From the NCBI GenBank assembly GCA_003993805.1, contig RSEF01000003.1, positions 64,054,635 through 64,118,634 of the forward strand: 64,000 nt of DNA, written 5' to 3'. Source of the stretch: Himantopus leucocephalus (Eukaryota; Chordata; Aves; Charadriiformes; Recurvirostridae). This document shows positions 25,101-39,724 of this stretch, piece after piece (the stretch's first letter is position 1; every line of letters begins with the position of its first letter). The notes under the pieces are model-generated. The model ran no database searches and was not told the origin of the DNA. It worked only from the letters and a program-made list of their open reading frames with translations. The translations under genes and the position numbers were made by a program.

Positions 25101-26241
25101 ATTGAATAAAATGTCATTTAAAAAATTATTGCTATGATGTGAAACAGAATGAGCAATACAATAATAGACCATGGCATAAGACATTTCTCCTCTTAGCAAA
25201 AGGGTACAAGTTCTCTAGCGAGACCAAATGAATTACCCATGTCTGAGGATTTTAACTCACAGGAAACTCAGCAAATGCCGAAATGAAGTTCACCTGAGAC
25301 TGGCAGATATTCAAAGAGATTAAGTCATCAGTAGAAAAGATAAAGTTAATGGTGGATTTTGAGGGATTGGCGTCAAGAGGAGATCTCTAATAAGAAGTGA
25401 GTTTTCTCTATACCAATTTAGGACAGCAGTTCCTAAGGTTCATGAGAGTTACAGGCAGGGTCAGTAGCCTGACAAAAGTTCAGCTGTGTATGCTAACAGA
25501 ATTACAAGTCTAAAAGCACCATAAAAGTTTGGTAGTGCCATATCTATCACTGGCATAGTGCACTTTTAGCTATTTAAGGCCCAAGGACTATACTCAAGTG
25601 TTTATCAATGAATGTATCTAAATTTTAAACAATGTTTGTGGCTTTCATTCCACTTTCCTTTTGTTGAGGCAGAATAACTTCCTAGTCTTTTCTCCATTCT
25701 AAGTTCATAGCATATACAACCCTTCTCCTAAACCCCAAATTCTTCTAAATTGCACTCTCTTCTGTCGATTCTGCAGTTCAAGCTTATGGAAGCAGAACCA
25801 CTCAAGTTTTAGAAACAGCAAAACTGATTAGGTATGAAATATTACTAAACCAGCAATAATTAGCTGCGGAAGAAGGTGCCAGTATGCCTTATTATTATAC
25901 TTTTCAAGATATGTTATTTTTCAGTTAGCCTATAACAATTCCACAAATAATAACAAACCAATGTCATCGAAAGGACAACCTCTCACTGGACCAAAGACCT
26001 TTGTTTGCCTTGTTTTCTTTGTTTGTCCGCATTAAGCTGAAAATCCTGGTCACAACATTGCAAAACGTAGAGAGACTCTGCAGTCCAGCATCTGTCACTG
26101 GCAGGAAGCTTTCCCTGAAATATATACAAAATGTTCTCTCTTGTTCTTATTTCGCATGATGCAATAGAAGTAATCCCGTGCTATCTTCGCAGTTGCTTAA
26201 TCATGTTAACCAGTTCCTCCTCCTGCCTTCTGGCTTTGTAG

Positions 26242-26277
26242 CTTTTTTTTTTTTTTTTTTCCNTTTTTTTTTTTTTC
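26242..26277. repeat. Poly(T) tract interrupted by an ambiguous base
   Basis: About 18 T, then CC, one N at 26263, then about 13 T. The N and uncertain run length show that base calling failed in the homopolymer. Confidence 0.9.
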
Positions 26278-29200
26278 CCAAAATTAGCTAGTTCCTACTC
26301 TCAGAGCACATAGGCTGTCCCCATGATGGAGCTTTGCAGTTCCCCAAGCATTTTCTGGAAGTGCAGCCCGGGCTCCTGTTTTGTAGTTTGAGCATTATCT
26401 TCTTTTGAAAACGTACGTCTTCCTCCAAACTTCTTTCTCCTCTGCTCCATGATTGTGCCTCTTGAGCTTCTAGGACAAAAGTTACACTGATCTTTCCAGT
26501 GCAGATTTAGCTAGCACTGCACGCATGCCATTTCTGCTAAAAGGTTGTAAGTCTGCTGGCACATGATCTTGCTGGAGCGGAAAAAGAAACTGGGTTTGGG
26601 GTTTTTTTTTTTGCTTCCCTGAGGTGAACCTTTTCCATAGGTGAAACCTGTTTTCCCCCCTTTTTCAAAGCGGACCGAGTACAGCCTCCTGCTTGTTCTA
26701 GGTCAGTATAGAAGTGTCAAATTTGAGAGTCTGATGATTTGTCCAGATTTTGGTTTCTAGAGGCCTTTAATGAAACAAAATAAAATAACTTATTTTCTCT
26801 ACCTTAATTATATGGTATCTTTAAGAGAGGCTGTGCAGACCAGTTTTATCATGTTTTTTAATTTTAATATTTTAATGGTTTCTGGAATAAAGGTTAAAAC
26901 ATGCCTGCCTGCTTCCAGGAATACCACTCTACATTAGAAAACAAAGCACTCAATTAGCTAGCATTAAGCATCAGAAATAAGACAGTATAAGAGAAAAGCA
27001 GCACATTTGAAACATCAGGTTAGGAAGAAGCAGACAACTACCACATTTTGGTTGTATAACACTTTCCCACTCCCAAGTGTGGCTAATCTATTTCTGTAAT
27101 AGTTGTTTTTTTCCGTATGTTATAATTTGTACATTGTGAGTGGCTCCACTCTAAGCTCACAGGGATTAAGTGACAGTAGGACTTGTCATACACCAATACA
27201 ATAGGTTGAAGCAAATGAGTATCTAAATTGGGGTAGCTGTTCATATACAGTAACAGAGAACGGTATTTCATGTTTAGCACGTCACACTTCTTATTTGGCT
27301 GCAATATGAATTTCCTCATGCATCACTTTTGAGCGGAGAAGAAAAATTCAGCTTAGGTTCTATGTTGACATTAGACAAAATGCCTGTCCTCACAGTTACA
27401 TGAAAAGCATCTTGGAAACCCAGTGTTTCATTCAGAGGTACCTGGCTATGTTTACACAGGTGAGCACCACAATGCCAGTACTTGTTCTTTAGCTATAAGG
27501 CCAATCAGCACAGAGCAGCTCAGGTCCGGTCCACCCTATCCAGCTCTACTAGCCTCTGAAATGGCCTGGCTGCATCCAAACTGCTTACTGGGACTGGACT
27601 TGGGTTGATGCTAACTCCTAACCAGCGCCCAGGAGTTGCTGTGGAAGGTGCTGTTTTGCCAGGTCCAGAACTATGCCATGGTCCACAGTAACAATTTAGG
27701 AGCACGGGCAAGGCAGTCCCAGCACCCAGGTGCACCCCCAGACACCCCTTCTTGCAGTAGACAGGAGTCCAAGACACACAGAGTGGTCTGCAGAGCCAGG
27801 GTGTGCCTCTAGGTAGCAAAGCTGAGAAGTACATTGAGCCAAATTCTGCATTCATGAAACAGTTACTTCTATGGATTTCTACTGGCAGAGGGTTTGACCC
27901 ATAACTCCAAAACAGCCCAGCGCAAATGAAAACAGAAATATGAACTAAGAAGAACAGTTTCAGAGAGTAATGCAGTAGTAGCTAGAGCAACGGGTGTGCC
28001 AGAGGACAGGATTTGCCTGGTGACTGCAGTAAAGCTGTGGGAACACCACCATTTCTATTTCCTCTTCCACTACAATGAAATCCTCCTGCTGTAGTGCTGA
28101 CTTAATCTCCAGAAGTAAGGAAATGGAAAGGTAAAATTCATAACTCTAAATATTTATACTTTCCAATGCTTTCCACTTTTCAGGGCAGTTCTTACAGCAC
28201 TTCAGAAAACCATGCTGCTCCTTCTACTCCTTGGTAAGTAACAAGTGGTGCAATTTGTATAGTGGCAAATATACCTGGCACCGCACCAGGGTATACATAA
28301 AACTCAGTAAACTGAGAAAGTAGTATATAATAATGAATACGAGAAACAGTACTAAGGGGATTTCCATTATGCAGAAGAAGGTATTTGGATGTTGTTCACT
28401 GGGAATACAGGGCAGCTTTTAATATTATCTGATAGCAACGGCCTGTAATTTACCCTTTGGAAATCAATAAAAACATGATGTTGTAGCCTTTGCCTTATTC
28501 AATAGTATGCCAGGGTAAAGCAAGCAGAGTTTCTCTGAGAACTCAGTCTTCCTTTTACTGTTGCAATGGTGTTAGTAAGATAATCTTTAAATCACCTTAA
28601 CAGCTTAAAAGACAGAATATCTCATATCTAGGTGTATATGGGGTGAACACAAAACATATTTTCCACTAACGAGCAATAATGTTTAACCTGCATACTTACA
28701 AAAGTATGAGAAATCTAATACAACACTTCCTCTTCTTAAGTGGAACATCTGCAGACAGGATAGTCAGTGAATTTACTCTCTTCAGTTCACCCAAGACATG
28801 TTTATGTATGTTTACTTTGTCTTTTGCCCTTCATTCTCCCTTTTAAACCCAAAAGGATACGGGACAGCAGCAGACACACAGTTTAAGCAAACTAGTGTAA
28901 ATGCAGAAAGTTTAAAAGTGTTCTTATTTTCCTTCCAGGCTTGCCCTCGCTTTAAGAAATCATGTTGGAAGTCAGCAAGAGCAATGGGAGCAGACTACCA
29001 GCCTGATTTTTAATATCCAGGTCTGCAAGAACAGTATTTTACCCAGGCTCCTTCCCTTGCTATGTACATACTTACAAAGAGGATTCCAGATGGAGTTGGC
29101 AATTTGTTGGCTTGCCATCTGAACCAATCTCTCCGATATTATTTATAGAAGGTCTGCTTTTAAATGGGCTAGCTGATATTCTCATCCATCTCACTGCAGC

Positions 29201-32200
29201 CCTTGACTCCGGGGACTGCCAGCGGACTGTCATAGCCATGACACTTGGCAGGCCGTGTCCTCGGTTGGTATAAATCAGCACTATTCTTGCTTACTGCTGC
29301 TAAGGGTTTCACTTGACATTTTCACTAACGCTTGAATCATGCCCCAGATAATCTCTCTCACTTTCATGGTTTTACTTGCGTGTTTAGCAAAACTCCTTAA
29401 ACACTGTTAGCTTGCTTCTAGTTGAATATTCCAACTGAAGTGTCCTTTTAGACAAGTTTCAAGGACTGTAGTACTAAATGGTACATTATTATTGAAATTA
29501 TTATTTTTAATGACTATAACCATTATTAGAATTCCCAGTTCGGTTACGGTACATTGGGAATTTTTCTGAGATTTTATCACTACTAGAAAAGTATAATTTT
29601 TATCATACAGAAATAAATTCGTAGGCAAAAGCAACACATTCTTATTTACGTTATGTTGCAAATTGACAGACAATAGTTAACTGACAATTATTTCCCCTTT
29701 ACAAAAGATTAAAAGCTATTACCCATTACAGTATATTTAAATAGAGTTATTCATTTCTATTCAAGTTTTTGTTCTAACTTTATGCTGGAGATTTACAAAA
29801 TAAACTAATTGCATTTGAAGGATTTGGCCCCATGAGAAATGGTATTCGCCATTCTTTGGTCTGTACTACTGTTAGTTTTTTTGAACCAAGAAGCAGCACG
29901 GTTTGGAATACTGAATGCAATTTTCAGCTGTAATCTGCCACTGCAGCTGGTGGCCCACAGAAATGCCCAGGGCTATTTGAATGCTATTGCAACAGAACTC
30001 AACTCATATTCCAAATCATTGTAAAGCTTTCTTTTTCCTAGACTGCCATACAGAGTGTTTTGGATAGATTCTTGGACCTTTTTGTCCCCCCTAACAGCGC
30101 AAGGAAATGACCTATGGTGGATGGAATTTAAACTGGTACCGATATAACTTAAGAAATACAGGGCTCAATTCTGTATCTGCTGAAGCTTCCTGTGTCCCCA
30201 AACATTTGCCAATCAATTTAATTGAAGGAGCATTAGTGTGCTCAGCAAGGGGATTGAGAAAATACTACTTTTCCTTTGGAATCTGCTCTTTTATTCATGT
30301 GGTTCTTTGAATGAAATACCTTCCGGAAACAATGAATAAAACGTCTGGCTAATGTCACAGTTAGAAACTTCTCTACATGAGCAAGTTTCCAGTGCATTAC
30401 TTCTTCACGTGGACTGCCTGACCTTGTAGCAAAGCGTACTAAAAATTTCTTGGCCATAAATTTTAAAATAGAGAGCAAAAGCAAGAAAACAAATGACAGA
30501 AATAATTCATTGCAACAACGTGCAGTAAAATAAATATTTTAAGGAAGGTCCCTCTCCTTGACAGAGAATTTTTTTTTCCTTTCCTTTACAGTGCTATACA
30601 TATAATAACAGCAATACTGCGTGGCACTAATCATTATCTCTTATTGTGTTTTATTTCCACCCAGAAAGAATTGAATAACCATAGTATAACTAATAGTGCA
30701 TTTTTCACAAACCCCTCAACCAGCAGCCTCTGTTAGTCTGACAAGTGTGCTGACTAGTTCCAGCAGTGGTGACCTTTGTATGGGCTCACTGAGATCACAG
30801 GCTCAGTTCCCATAATCTGCAAAGAAGCCTTCAGCTGTAAACAAAACAATTTTAATGTTGTCTCTCATCTTTGCTCAATGAAAAATCCCGTAACAGAGTT
30901 ATCCACTGCAGTACTAACACGACTAAACAGTGAAGAATCTGCTCTGGTATAATTACATAGATTATTTTACCTAAAAATCCACAAATGGCTCATACAAAGC
31001 CGTGCACAACAGAAACGAGGTATAAACTTGCATCAGTTGTTTCATTTTCTTCCATGGCTCTTAACAATCCCAGACTGGCATTAACTATCAGTTCTTTGTC
31101 AATAAACTCATTTCTGGAATTCTCAGTGAATTACAGTTTTGCAGGTCAGAAACGGATGTGGAAGCATACAAATATGAAGATAACCTTCTTGTGAAATATA
31201 AGCATGATAAACGCTACAGCACCTTGGAAGTTAGCCAACCAACGAGCAGTACTGCACTTTATCCTGTGGAGCAGCAGCCATATGAGGCAATACAACTGGG
31301 AGGGATGGCAAAAGGGAGATACATAGTCCATACACCTCTCGGAGATTTGCCCTTCCAACTAGTCCTGCTGCAGTTCCTGAAAAGTACTGGACTACAACCA
31401 GACAGGTCCTCCTTGCTCTCTCCATCTGAGTAGAGGGTAGGTACAGAGACACCATTTCACCATCCTGAGAACCCCGAACTTAGCGGGAAGGCTGACCCAT
31501 CTGATGTCTACATGATTTAATGTTTGAGCCACAAGTATCAGTGGATCAATCTGCTCAGAAACAGAGCTTATCACTTTAGACACAGTAAAATCCTTTTCAT
31601 TGCACTAAGGGAGTAATAGAGTTTTACTTTATCTCAATATAAATGTTACTAATAGAGTCTTTTGAGAAAGACACCGTAACCAACCTATTCTGGTCAATGT
31701 CTCCTCCTCCCACACTGCTAATCCTTCCCATGTGCACGGAAAACTTCAGCTCCTTGCCACCCCAGCATCCTCTGCCGGAGGCAGCAAGCCAGCATCACCA
31801 CATGTGTGTATGTTCACAAGATACTGAGGCTGCTCAGCACTTCGCAAGACTGAACCTGTGTCTTTCTGAAAGAACAGATACTCTTTACTAGATCCAGTCA
31901 TACACTGGAAGAAGCTATTGCAGCCAGGTGATGCTTACCATCATCTGCCCCAGGGTTTTGGGGGATTTCTTAATTCACTTCAAGCAAAATTAGCCAGGTT
32001 AGTGCGACAAGGATGGAGAAGTGTTTAACCTCACTGGGGTGATTTTGCCTTAAAGGAGTGCTGACATAACTCCCTCTGCTATGGATCAGTGTACACAGCA
32101 TACATCACCAGTGCACAGTGTACATGACCGGGGATGGTGGCAGCAATGACTACAACCTCTTCTGTCAACACTTTTCAATCTAGAAGAGGATGGGTTTTTA

Positions 32201-35200
32201 TGACCATTACTGTTTTGCTTATCTAACAACTACCAGCATAGTAACTTTGTTTCTATCAACATTTATCTGTAACAAGTGAGGTCAATTAGTACTGTGTACA
32301 TTCACATATTTCTTGCTAGAACTCGCTATGAAAGATGGCAGCTTGTAGCAACCCACCACAAAGTACAGGCAGGGTTACCAAAAGTATGGCCAGTTTTCAC
32401 CTTGATAGTCTTACCAGGGAGGCAGCCATGCCAAATGTCACACAACTCCCACAAAGGGGGTACAGAGGACTGTGACCATAGCGAAGATGAAAGCACAAGG
32501 CAAGAGTTATCTTATGCCCCCTCTGCCAGTCATTTAAACAGCTATAGAAGATATATATAATTCTCTCTCTCCCGATGCGCTTGGGACCTAATACAGTTGC
32601 AGAGGTACTGACAGTAAAGTAATAGTAGCATGTGAATAGAGGATTTCAACAATATAGGGGAATCTATGCAAATATTTCTGCAAAATATTATGTGTCATCT
32701 GATAACCAAAAAGGTCCTTATTTTTTTCCACCTATGCAAAGTGATGGTTTGGCTATTACGCTAACCATAAGATGGACATCAAGCTATTGACCCTTGAATA
32801 CTTAAGCTAATGGACAGTCTAGGTAGAACAGACAGGAACAAAACGCCCATAAAAATATCCAGAAGGGAAGTGTTAAGAGGGTCTTAGCCATCAGCGCAGA
32901 CATTTTCTGTAACCAGCTCCTGGTGGCATCAGCGGGAGACAGAAGACAACCAATATATTGCAGTAACGGCAGACTGCGCTCGGGGACCTGGGCAGTTCTC
33001 ATCTTGCTACATAGCCACAAATCACTGGAGGCTGGTTCTCTGCCAACACGCTTTTTGAAAAGTGATCATTAAGTTTATTAAAGTTTCAACTCCATCAACA
33101 TGGAGGCAATTTTAGCAACCTCATCTCCATTTCAAAGTTTCTCATCAGGGTCTTCTGAACTTTTTTTATCACTTTCTTTCTCATCTTAGTGCGATCAAGA
33201 AGAAGTGTTGGTAACTGTCCCATCATGAAACTAGTCACCTCTATCAATTAGCTAGTACTGGTCTTCTGCTTGCTACAACTGAAATGAAATGGAATATCTT
33301 CCTAACTTCTCATGGCTAATTCTTCAAGTCCTTTAATACTAATAGGGTTAGTTAAGGGCTTTGCTCAAGTTTCTTAGCATACAGTAGCTATGGGTCACTG
33401 TGGTCCAAAGTACTCTCAAATAAGGCCTTCAGTGCCCCATATGTCTTCGTTTCATACATAAGTGCATGTGACATAAAGATTAGACTTTTAACTGAATTTA
33501 TAATTTTCACTATTTTAGAACAGTTACAAATTAACATGGCCTTTTTTTTGATTATGAACCAAAGAACTCCCTGTCTTTGTTCATGTTTCCTTTCAGGAAA
33601 AAAGCAGTTCTGCCACATTGCTAAGTAAATTATATAATAAACACTGCTGCTTTTTCCCCCCATCAGTAACATAACTTAATAGCAAGGCAATCATGTTTGA
33701 CTTGATTCATCTCCAGAATTTCTAGTTGCAATTCATTTTACACAAAACACCCTGCCAGGAAGGTGGAAGGGAGCCTAACATCTGCAATCAAATAGATTAT
33801 AGAGCAAGACAGCCTGCTGCACACTCGTGAAATAGTAAAACATTGTCTAGTTTAAAAAATGATAGAATTCTGTGCTCAAAATTCCTTATACCCAAATAAA
33901 AACTAGTACAAAATTTAAATTCAGTAAACTAATTTCATCTCTTTCCAGGGGCCATATACACTGATGGGATTTAAATTTGGACTTACATATGTTTGTATTA
34001 AATATAAAGGGAGAAAAAAAAATTGAATTTCACTTTTCAGTTAAAAGTCAAATGACACCTGAAATGACTATAGATCAGACACTGGAAGAAATGAAGCAAT
34101 ATGTGTTCATACAATGTAGGACTATTTTCTAAAAGCTGTTATTAATTAAAAAAAAACAACAAACAATCCAACCCAAAAATGCAGAGACATTTTAATTTCA
34201 AGGAGGATTGCCTAAGGCATATGGATACATCTAGCACCATTTTAAAAAACCCTGAATTTCACAGTCACCATTCTTTTTATTCTCTTTACTTCAAGGTGAC
34301 TATATTTCTCCATTTTCTGAGATCACAAACAGGCATCCACTGCTGAAGGCTTTTTAAAATCTCCTTCCTCCTGTTTAAAAGCCTGTTCTTGTATCATGCC
34401 CTCTTGGACAACTCTCAATAAAGTCGAACTTAACAGTTCACCTAAACCCCATATTTTCTCTCCCAGATTTTCATTAAATCTCTGTTTTCTCTTTGTCTTC
34501 ACTGGTGCGTACAATTCTTCTAGCAGTTTAGCCTCTTTACCGAGGGATTATTTTCGACAGCCAATGTCAGTCCCAAGAATGGACAAACAAGTAGAGATAC
34601 TTGTGACTCACAGACACTAATGACAGTCTTGGTTGTCATCAGGCCTTGGTTAGGCTTATTGCCTTGGTCATCAACCTAATGTTGTTGGTGGCAGGAGCAG
34701 AAAGACGTGTAACTTTCAACTTTGACAGGGTAAGTATTGAACATTTAGTTTTGGTTGGGACCACTACATTTTCTTTCTTTTCTTCCAATAGACAATGGAA
34801 GTAATGTTAGCAACCTAATCTTGGGCACTCTGAAGTTCTATGAGGAAAAAAGACAAATAACACCTAATTGTTATCCAAAACGTTATTTTGAGGAATGCAC
34901 CTTTCCTTCAAACTACTTTTTCATCCACATCATGCACCTCTTTGTCTGTGCATATCTTGTGCGTATGAGTGAACGTATGCATAGGAGTGAAGAAACAACA
35001 TTAAACAGGGAGATTGGCAAGACAGAAAATAATATAAGCACTGGAGACTGGAATGTATATAGGACTCACCAAGCTCAGCTGACAAATGTGTGTTTTCACA
35101 TTTAGGGAAGAAGAAGGGAAAAGGATAGTGTCTTTATAGTACCAGAGCAGGCATCACTTCGAACAACCAAGAGTTAAAACCTCCCAAAACAGAACTGAAA

Positions 35201-37042
35201 AGGACACGCAACCTGTGGGACAGGGAGCTATCAGTACTGGAAACTAGTTAGACAGCCTGGCAAATGTACAAGGGCTGTTTAACAAAGGAGTTTGACTTAC
35301 TATTTGTAGTAGGCAAACCCGTCATGTCTTATGACAGAAAGCCAGACAATGCATCTTTTATGTGGCTATAGTACAAATGCAAAATAACTTATGATAACTC
35401 ATAACAAACTACAAATTTGGCCAAGTTGTTGATTTGCAAATGTAACTTTCAGGATTTTCAAAATCAGTTCAAGACCTAAATAAAATAGTTGCATTTCATT
35501 TACTGGACTTTCCTTTACCCTCAAAACCCAATCCCTAGTTTGATACAGTTGGGCAATTTTTGGTCAGGCACAAAAGAGCAAGATTTGGACTGAATGTTGC
35601 TGTGTGTTGGAGCTTGCCTGGTTCCTGTGCACAGGGTACATAGCCCCAGACCCTGTGTTCATTTACTTATTTCCACAACTACTTGCATGCATTATATTCA
35701 ATATGCACCATAAGCAATAGACGTATTTGTTAGACGTTTTTGGAATAAACGCTCTTTCAAAAGCCTCTCCTTAAACATAATGAGCCAAATTTTGAACCCC
35801 CCACCAACTTCACTGGAATTTAACATTGTTGAATAAGAGAAGAAATTTAAAAAAGGCAAAAAAGACCAACTTTTTTTAAATAGATTTCCACCTTAAGACT
35901 TTTAATTTAGAAAAAAAGTCTTCATAAGTTTTATAAATTCTGATAAAATTTATGAAAATTTTGATATAATCTCTAAAACTATTATTTCTATTCACAAGCA
36001 TAACTTTCTTCAAATTTATAGGAACGTGAGGGATCTCTTGTGCAAGATCAGGATAGTAATATCAATATGGTTCCATTTTACGTACCTAAAAACAATGAAA
36101 AAACTAGTTAAGCCACTGGTTATTTAGAAAAGGTTGTCTGGTAAAGGACTCAACACAGGATGCATAGATTAATATACAAAGAGGCAGCATTTGGAGATGC
36201 TGAATCAGGTGTCTTCATCCCTGTAGAAAGCTCCCCTGCCTCAGAGTAGTTACATGATCATTTACTGAGACGACTGAAGGAACAGGTTGTGAAGCTCCTA
36301 AATGTCTAAGTTATAACAGCTTCTACTCATGCTTTACTTCTATCTCTGTCCCACTGCCAGTGGTGAGGACAGATACTTCTTTCCTTCCCTTCTCTGCAGA
36401 ATACCCTAGCTCTTAGCTCCCCAGAGTACATTCTGGGAATTGATTGCTATGAAGTGTGGCAGAAAAACTGTTTATTTAGATAGTACTCAGTAAAACAAAT
36501 TGTTTTTGTTGGCATGGCTAATAAGTTTCATCACAAAATAAGCTGTAAAGCTCCTTGCCAAAAGATAGTACAGATAATAAAAGTTTGCGTGGATTCAGGA
36601 GATGACTGGAAAAATTCTTGGAAGAAAAACTTATTAAAGACTTTTAATTATCAAGGATGCCACCTCACTTCATGAAGTCCATAAGCCTTGAACTGCTGCA
36701 GCATTGGAGCTGTATTTTGAGGAAACACCTTCTTATGCCTGCTCTTTTCTAACCGTTTTATTAGGCATGCTGTGCCCACAATGCTGCAGAGAGGGATCTT
36801 AAATCTGGTCCAGAACAACCACTCTTACGGTCTTACCATAACGATAAAACTTGGCTAAATGTTTTCCAAGGTTATACCTGTATTTGAAGAGAATGGAGAG
36901 GGATGTGAAATACATATTGTGTATGCATACAAGATGTAAGCAAGTGGCTGTTCGAACTTAATAACACAACTCAGCTTCCACTTGTCAGTATTTTGGTACA
37001 TTTCAGTCATAAGCATCTCTTCATTTCTAAAGTTAAATTCCT

Positions 37043-37064
37043 CTTTTTTTTTTTTTTTTTTTTN
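37043..37064. repeat. Poly(T) tract ending in an ambiguous base
   Basis: About 21 T followed by a single N at 37064. As at 26263, the exact length is uncertain. A minus-strand reading frame through this point reads as a Lys run with one undefined residue and is not a gene. Confidence 0.9.
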
Positions 37065-39483
37065 GGTTGAAGCTAAATTCAATTCAGACCTGATGTGAAA
37101 TAGATCTGAACTCAAATTTTAGAAAGCACACCATGAAAGCAGTGAGCTTTCACCTCACTGAACACAAATATGTACTATGTAACAGCACCAGATAATATAA
37201 TCTACAACACCTTTTGAATCTACACTATATATGAAATGGAAACATTTCCTTACTGAGTAATAAACTCTCAGCAATTCAGTAACTGGCATTTGTCAGCTGT
37301 GTTTAACTTGAGGCACCTCAGCTGAAACAAAACTTGAATGACAAACTGAGTCAAGTAGCATGATGAGCTGCTGTTTACTGCAAATGCTTGCCTTTAATGT
37401 ACTTTTTGTTCCTCGTATACAACAATCACATGATCGTTATTTGCACCTGCATGTTTGCTAACCAGGACAATTTAGTGGAAATAAAAAGCCCAGGTTAATT
37501 TCCCAACATAATTAGTTTAAAGGCCATCATGATAATATGATAGGAAGATGAAAAATGGATGTGAAAGTCATTCCCATCTGCTTGTTGCATGTGCCCAGCT
37601 TCAAACTGATGGTCTGGCTGGGGCATGGCCACACGTGGCAGCGCTTCCTCCAAATGCCCAGAGGGAGACCCAGGCATGGCAGAAGAAAGGCAGGGAGGAC
37701 AAGGGACCAGCTGAAAGAAAAGCCCCTTCTTTTCTCCCTCTTCTCCAGACTGCGACTGAAGGAAAAGCCAATTGTATCCACCATGCTCGTCACATACGTC
37801 CTCTACCTTTAAGATGTCTCAGTCTATTTCCCTGTGAACACCAGCAAAACAGTACCACATCTATTTTTTTCTCCTCATTTCAGATACCATCCTCTTACCT
37901 CGTCCATAGCCAGACCTCTTTGTTTCAGATTCCCATTGTCCTATAACCATCCTTTTTGTCCCTTCCTCATTCTCGGGGGTTTGTGCCACACCTTTCAGTT
38001 GCTACATGCCCAAAGCCCACCTCTTTCAAAAGCCTTTGTGACTTTGCACGCAATGACGTCTCCCAAATGATTTTTGCAACTACAAGCAGTTTGAGGCCAT
38101 GCTATGCTAAATGTTATATTCAGCATATGTTCCATTCACCCACAGGAGCACATACAAAGAAAGCTGGTGTGTGACAGGTAATGCCAGAAGAAGAGTCGAA
38201 AAGCAGTGAAGCGAGGGAACTGAGAGAAGCAGGACACAGGAGAATCTATCGCTCTTATGTGTCTTTTGTTCTGTGTCAACAGAACAATCTTAAAAACAAT
38301 TTGTATTTGCTGTCTGTCTTCACTTTTTCTGTATATTAGAAGTGAGATGCATTAGCTACTTGCTTTTCACATGAAGACATACTCTACTGGCTATATGATA
38401 AAAAAGTTTTGAAAGATAAAATATTCCTAGCTGTTTTCTCCATGCAAAATTTACAATTTACCCTATACCATGACCTGTGAAGGAAAAACATTTTAAAACA
38501 GCCAACTCATTTTCCTGAGGCTGTCTCTAGATTTCTTGCACGATTGGTGTACACATTTGTTTTTCAATTGATGGTATAAACTCTCATTTTATTTATGCCT
38601 AGACAGTTTCCTGAGTAACAAGAATGAAATAGAAACCAGATCAGAAAACTGGATTTTCTAACCTACAGCTAATAAATTATGTGAATTTAGTTAAAACTGA
38701 TTTCAGACACAATGTGACAGAAATTTGGCTGCATCTTCTAGCAGAAAGGTTGAAAATATTTCTCTGAGTAAAAAGTCAAGAGTAAATATTTTATTGTGTA
38801 AGCAAACTTAGGACAAACATAATTTTCAGCACATAATTTAACAGAAACAACATTCCAGTCAAATTAGCTAGTTTGACTCTGTGCACCAAAGGATGAGGCA
38901 ATCAGAAATCCTTCCTTAATTCAACTTATATTTATTCAACTAAGAGCAAAACCAGAGATAGATACTTGAACAGTCACTCCAGACACTACCAGATGAATAC
39001 GTGGAGATAAAGCGCAACTATTCCCTCACTCGGTCACCTTAAAACTACACATCCAACTAACACCCAAATGGAAAATGAACTGATGACTTCCTTCATCATC
39101 CGTCAACACTGCCATCAACAAAATCTCCATTCTATCTGTTGTTAATGAACATTACCATCAACATGTGTATGCTATCAACACCAAAACCTTCTCAGCACTC
39201 TAAGTCACAGTCATCAAAATTGCACTTGCTTTTCATCCTTTTTATCTCGTACTCGAAATCGCACTTGCTACAAAGGAAAATTAAAATACTCACTTTGGTT
39301 ACATATGTTTAGAGAAATGGACAGCTACAATGCTCATAAACAAATATCGCTCAATTTGCCTCCACCCTTCCCCACCCTTTCTGTAAAAAGCAATCAGTTA
39401 ATTTCCCAAGAGGGAAAAAAGAAACCCCAACCCCAAGGAATGCCCGCCAGCTCCCGGCAGCTTTGCCCAGCCCGAGGCGGCGG

Positions 39484-39527
39484 CCGCCCGCCGCAGCCCG
39501 CCGCAGCCCGCCGCGCCGCACGCCGCT
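39484..39527. repeat. GC-rich short tandem repeat at start of intron
   Basis: About two and a half copies of a CCCGCCGCAG unit followed by degenerate CCGC units. It lies directly downstream of the first-exon donor on the minus strand and encodes the Ala/Arg/Gly-rich chance frames seen here. Confidence 0.7.
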
Positions 39528-39537
39528 GCCCACTCAC

Positions 39538-39586
39538 TGATTTTTTCCTCCCCTCTGGAGAAGGGGAAGCAGCAGAGCTGGCCCAT
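39538..39586 (-). CDS. AKAP7: AKAP7 short-isoform first coding exon (MGQLCC anchor)
   Basis: This exon encodes the membrane anchor of the short AKAP7 isoform: MGQLCCFPFSRGEEKI, then one base of a split Ser codon. Human AKAP7-alpha begins MGQLCCFPFSRDEGKIS, so the match is unmistakable. From knowledge of the family, Gly2 is myristoylated and Cys5 and Cys6 are palmitoylated, fixing PKA at the plasma membrane. The donor is A then GTGAGTG, phase 1, which joins in frame to 16230-16432 over a 23.1-kb intron and gives an 83-residue protein (human 81). The start codon has a strong context (G at -3, G at +4). An out-of-frame ATG five bases upstream is noted separately. Asp11 and Gly13 of human are Gly and Glu here. 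Confidence 0.96.
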
Positions 39587-39724
39587 GGCATCTGCCGCTT
39601 GATTTTCTTCCTCGTCCTCTCTGCGCGCACCCCGAGCGAAAGCTGTAGATCAGGCTGTAGTTCGTGAAGAAATTGCTTATTCTGCTCCGGGAGCGAGCGG
39701 GGCACCGGGAGTGAGCGGCAGGCT

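Larger units (their letters stand above)
22157..39450. other. AKAP7: Large AKAP7 intron, no exon confirmed
   Basis: About 17 kb of AT-rich intronic sequence upstream of the last AKAP7 exon and downstream of the short-isoform first exon. It contains homopolymer runs with single ambiguous bases (26240-26277 and 37043-37064), listed separately, and faint old-repeat traces near 27836 and 35778. Reading frames of 60-132 codons (for example 27520-27855 minus and 37548-37946 plus) carry no recognisable motif or splice support. Confidence 0.45.

Noticed and set aside
16433..39537. Extra exon distinguishing the human AKAP7 beta form
   Set aside because: I searched the minus strand by eye for its expected residues and did not find a convincing match. 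Absence is not proven.
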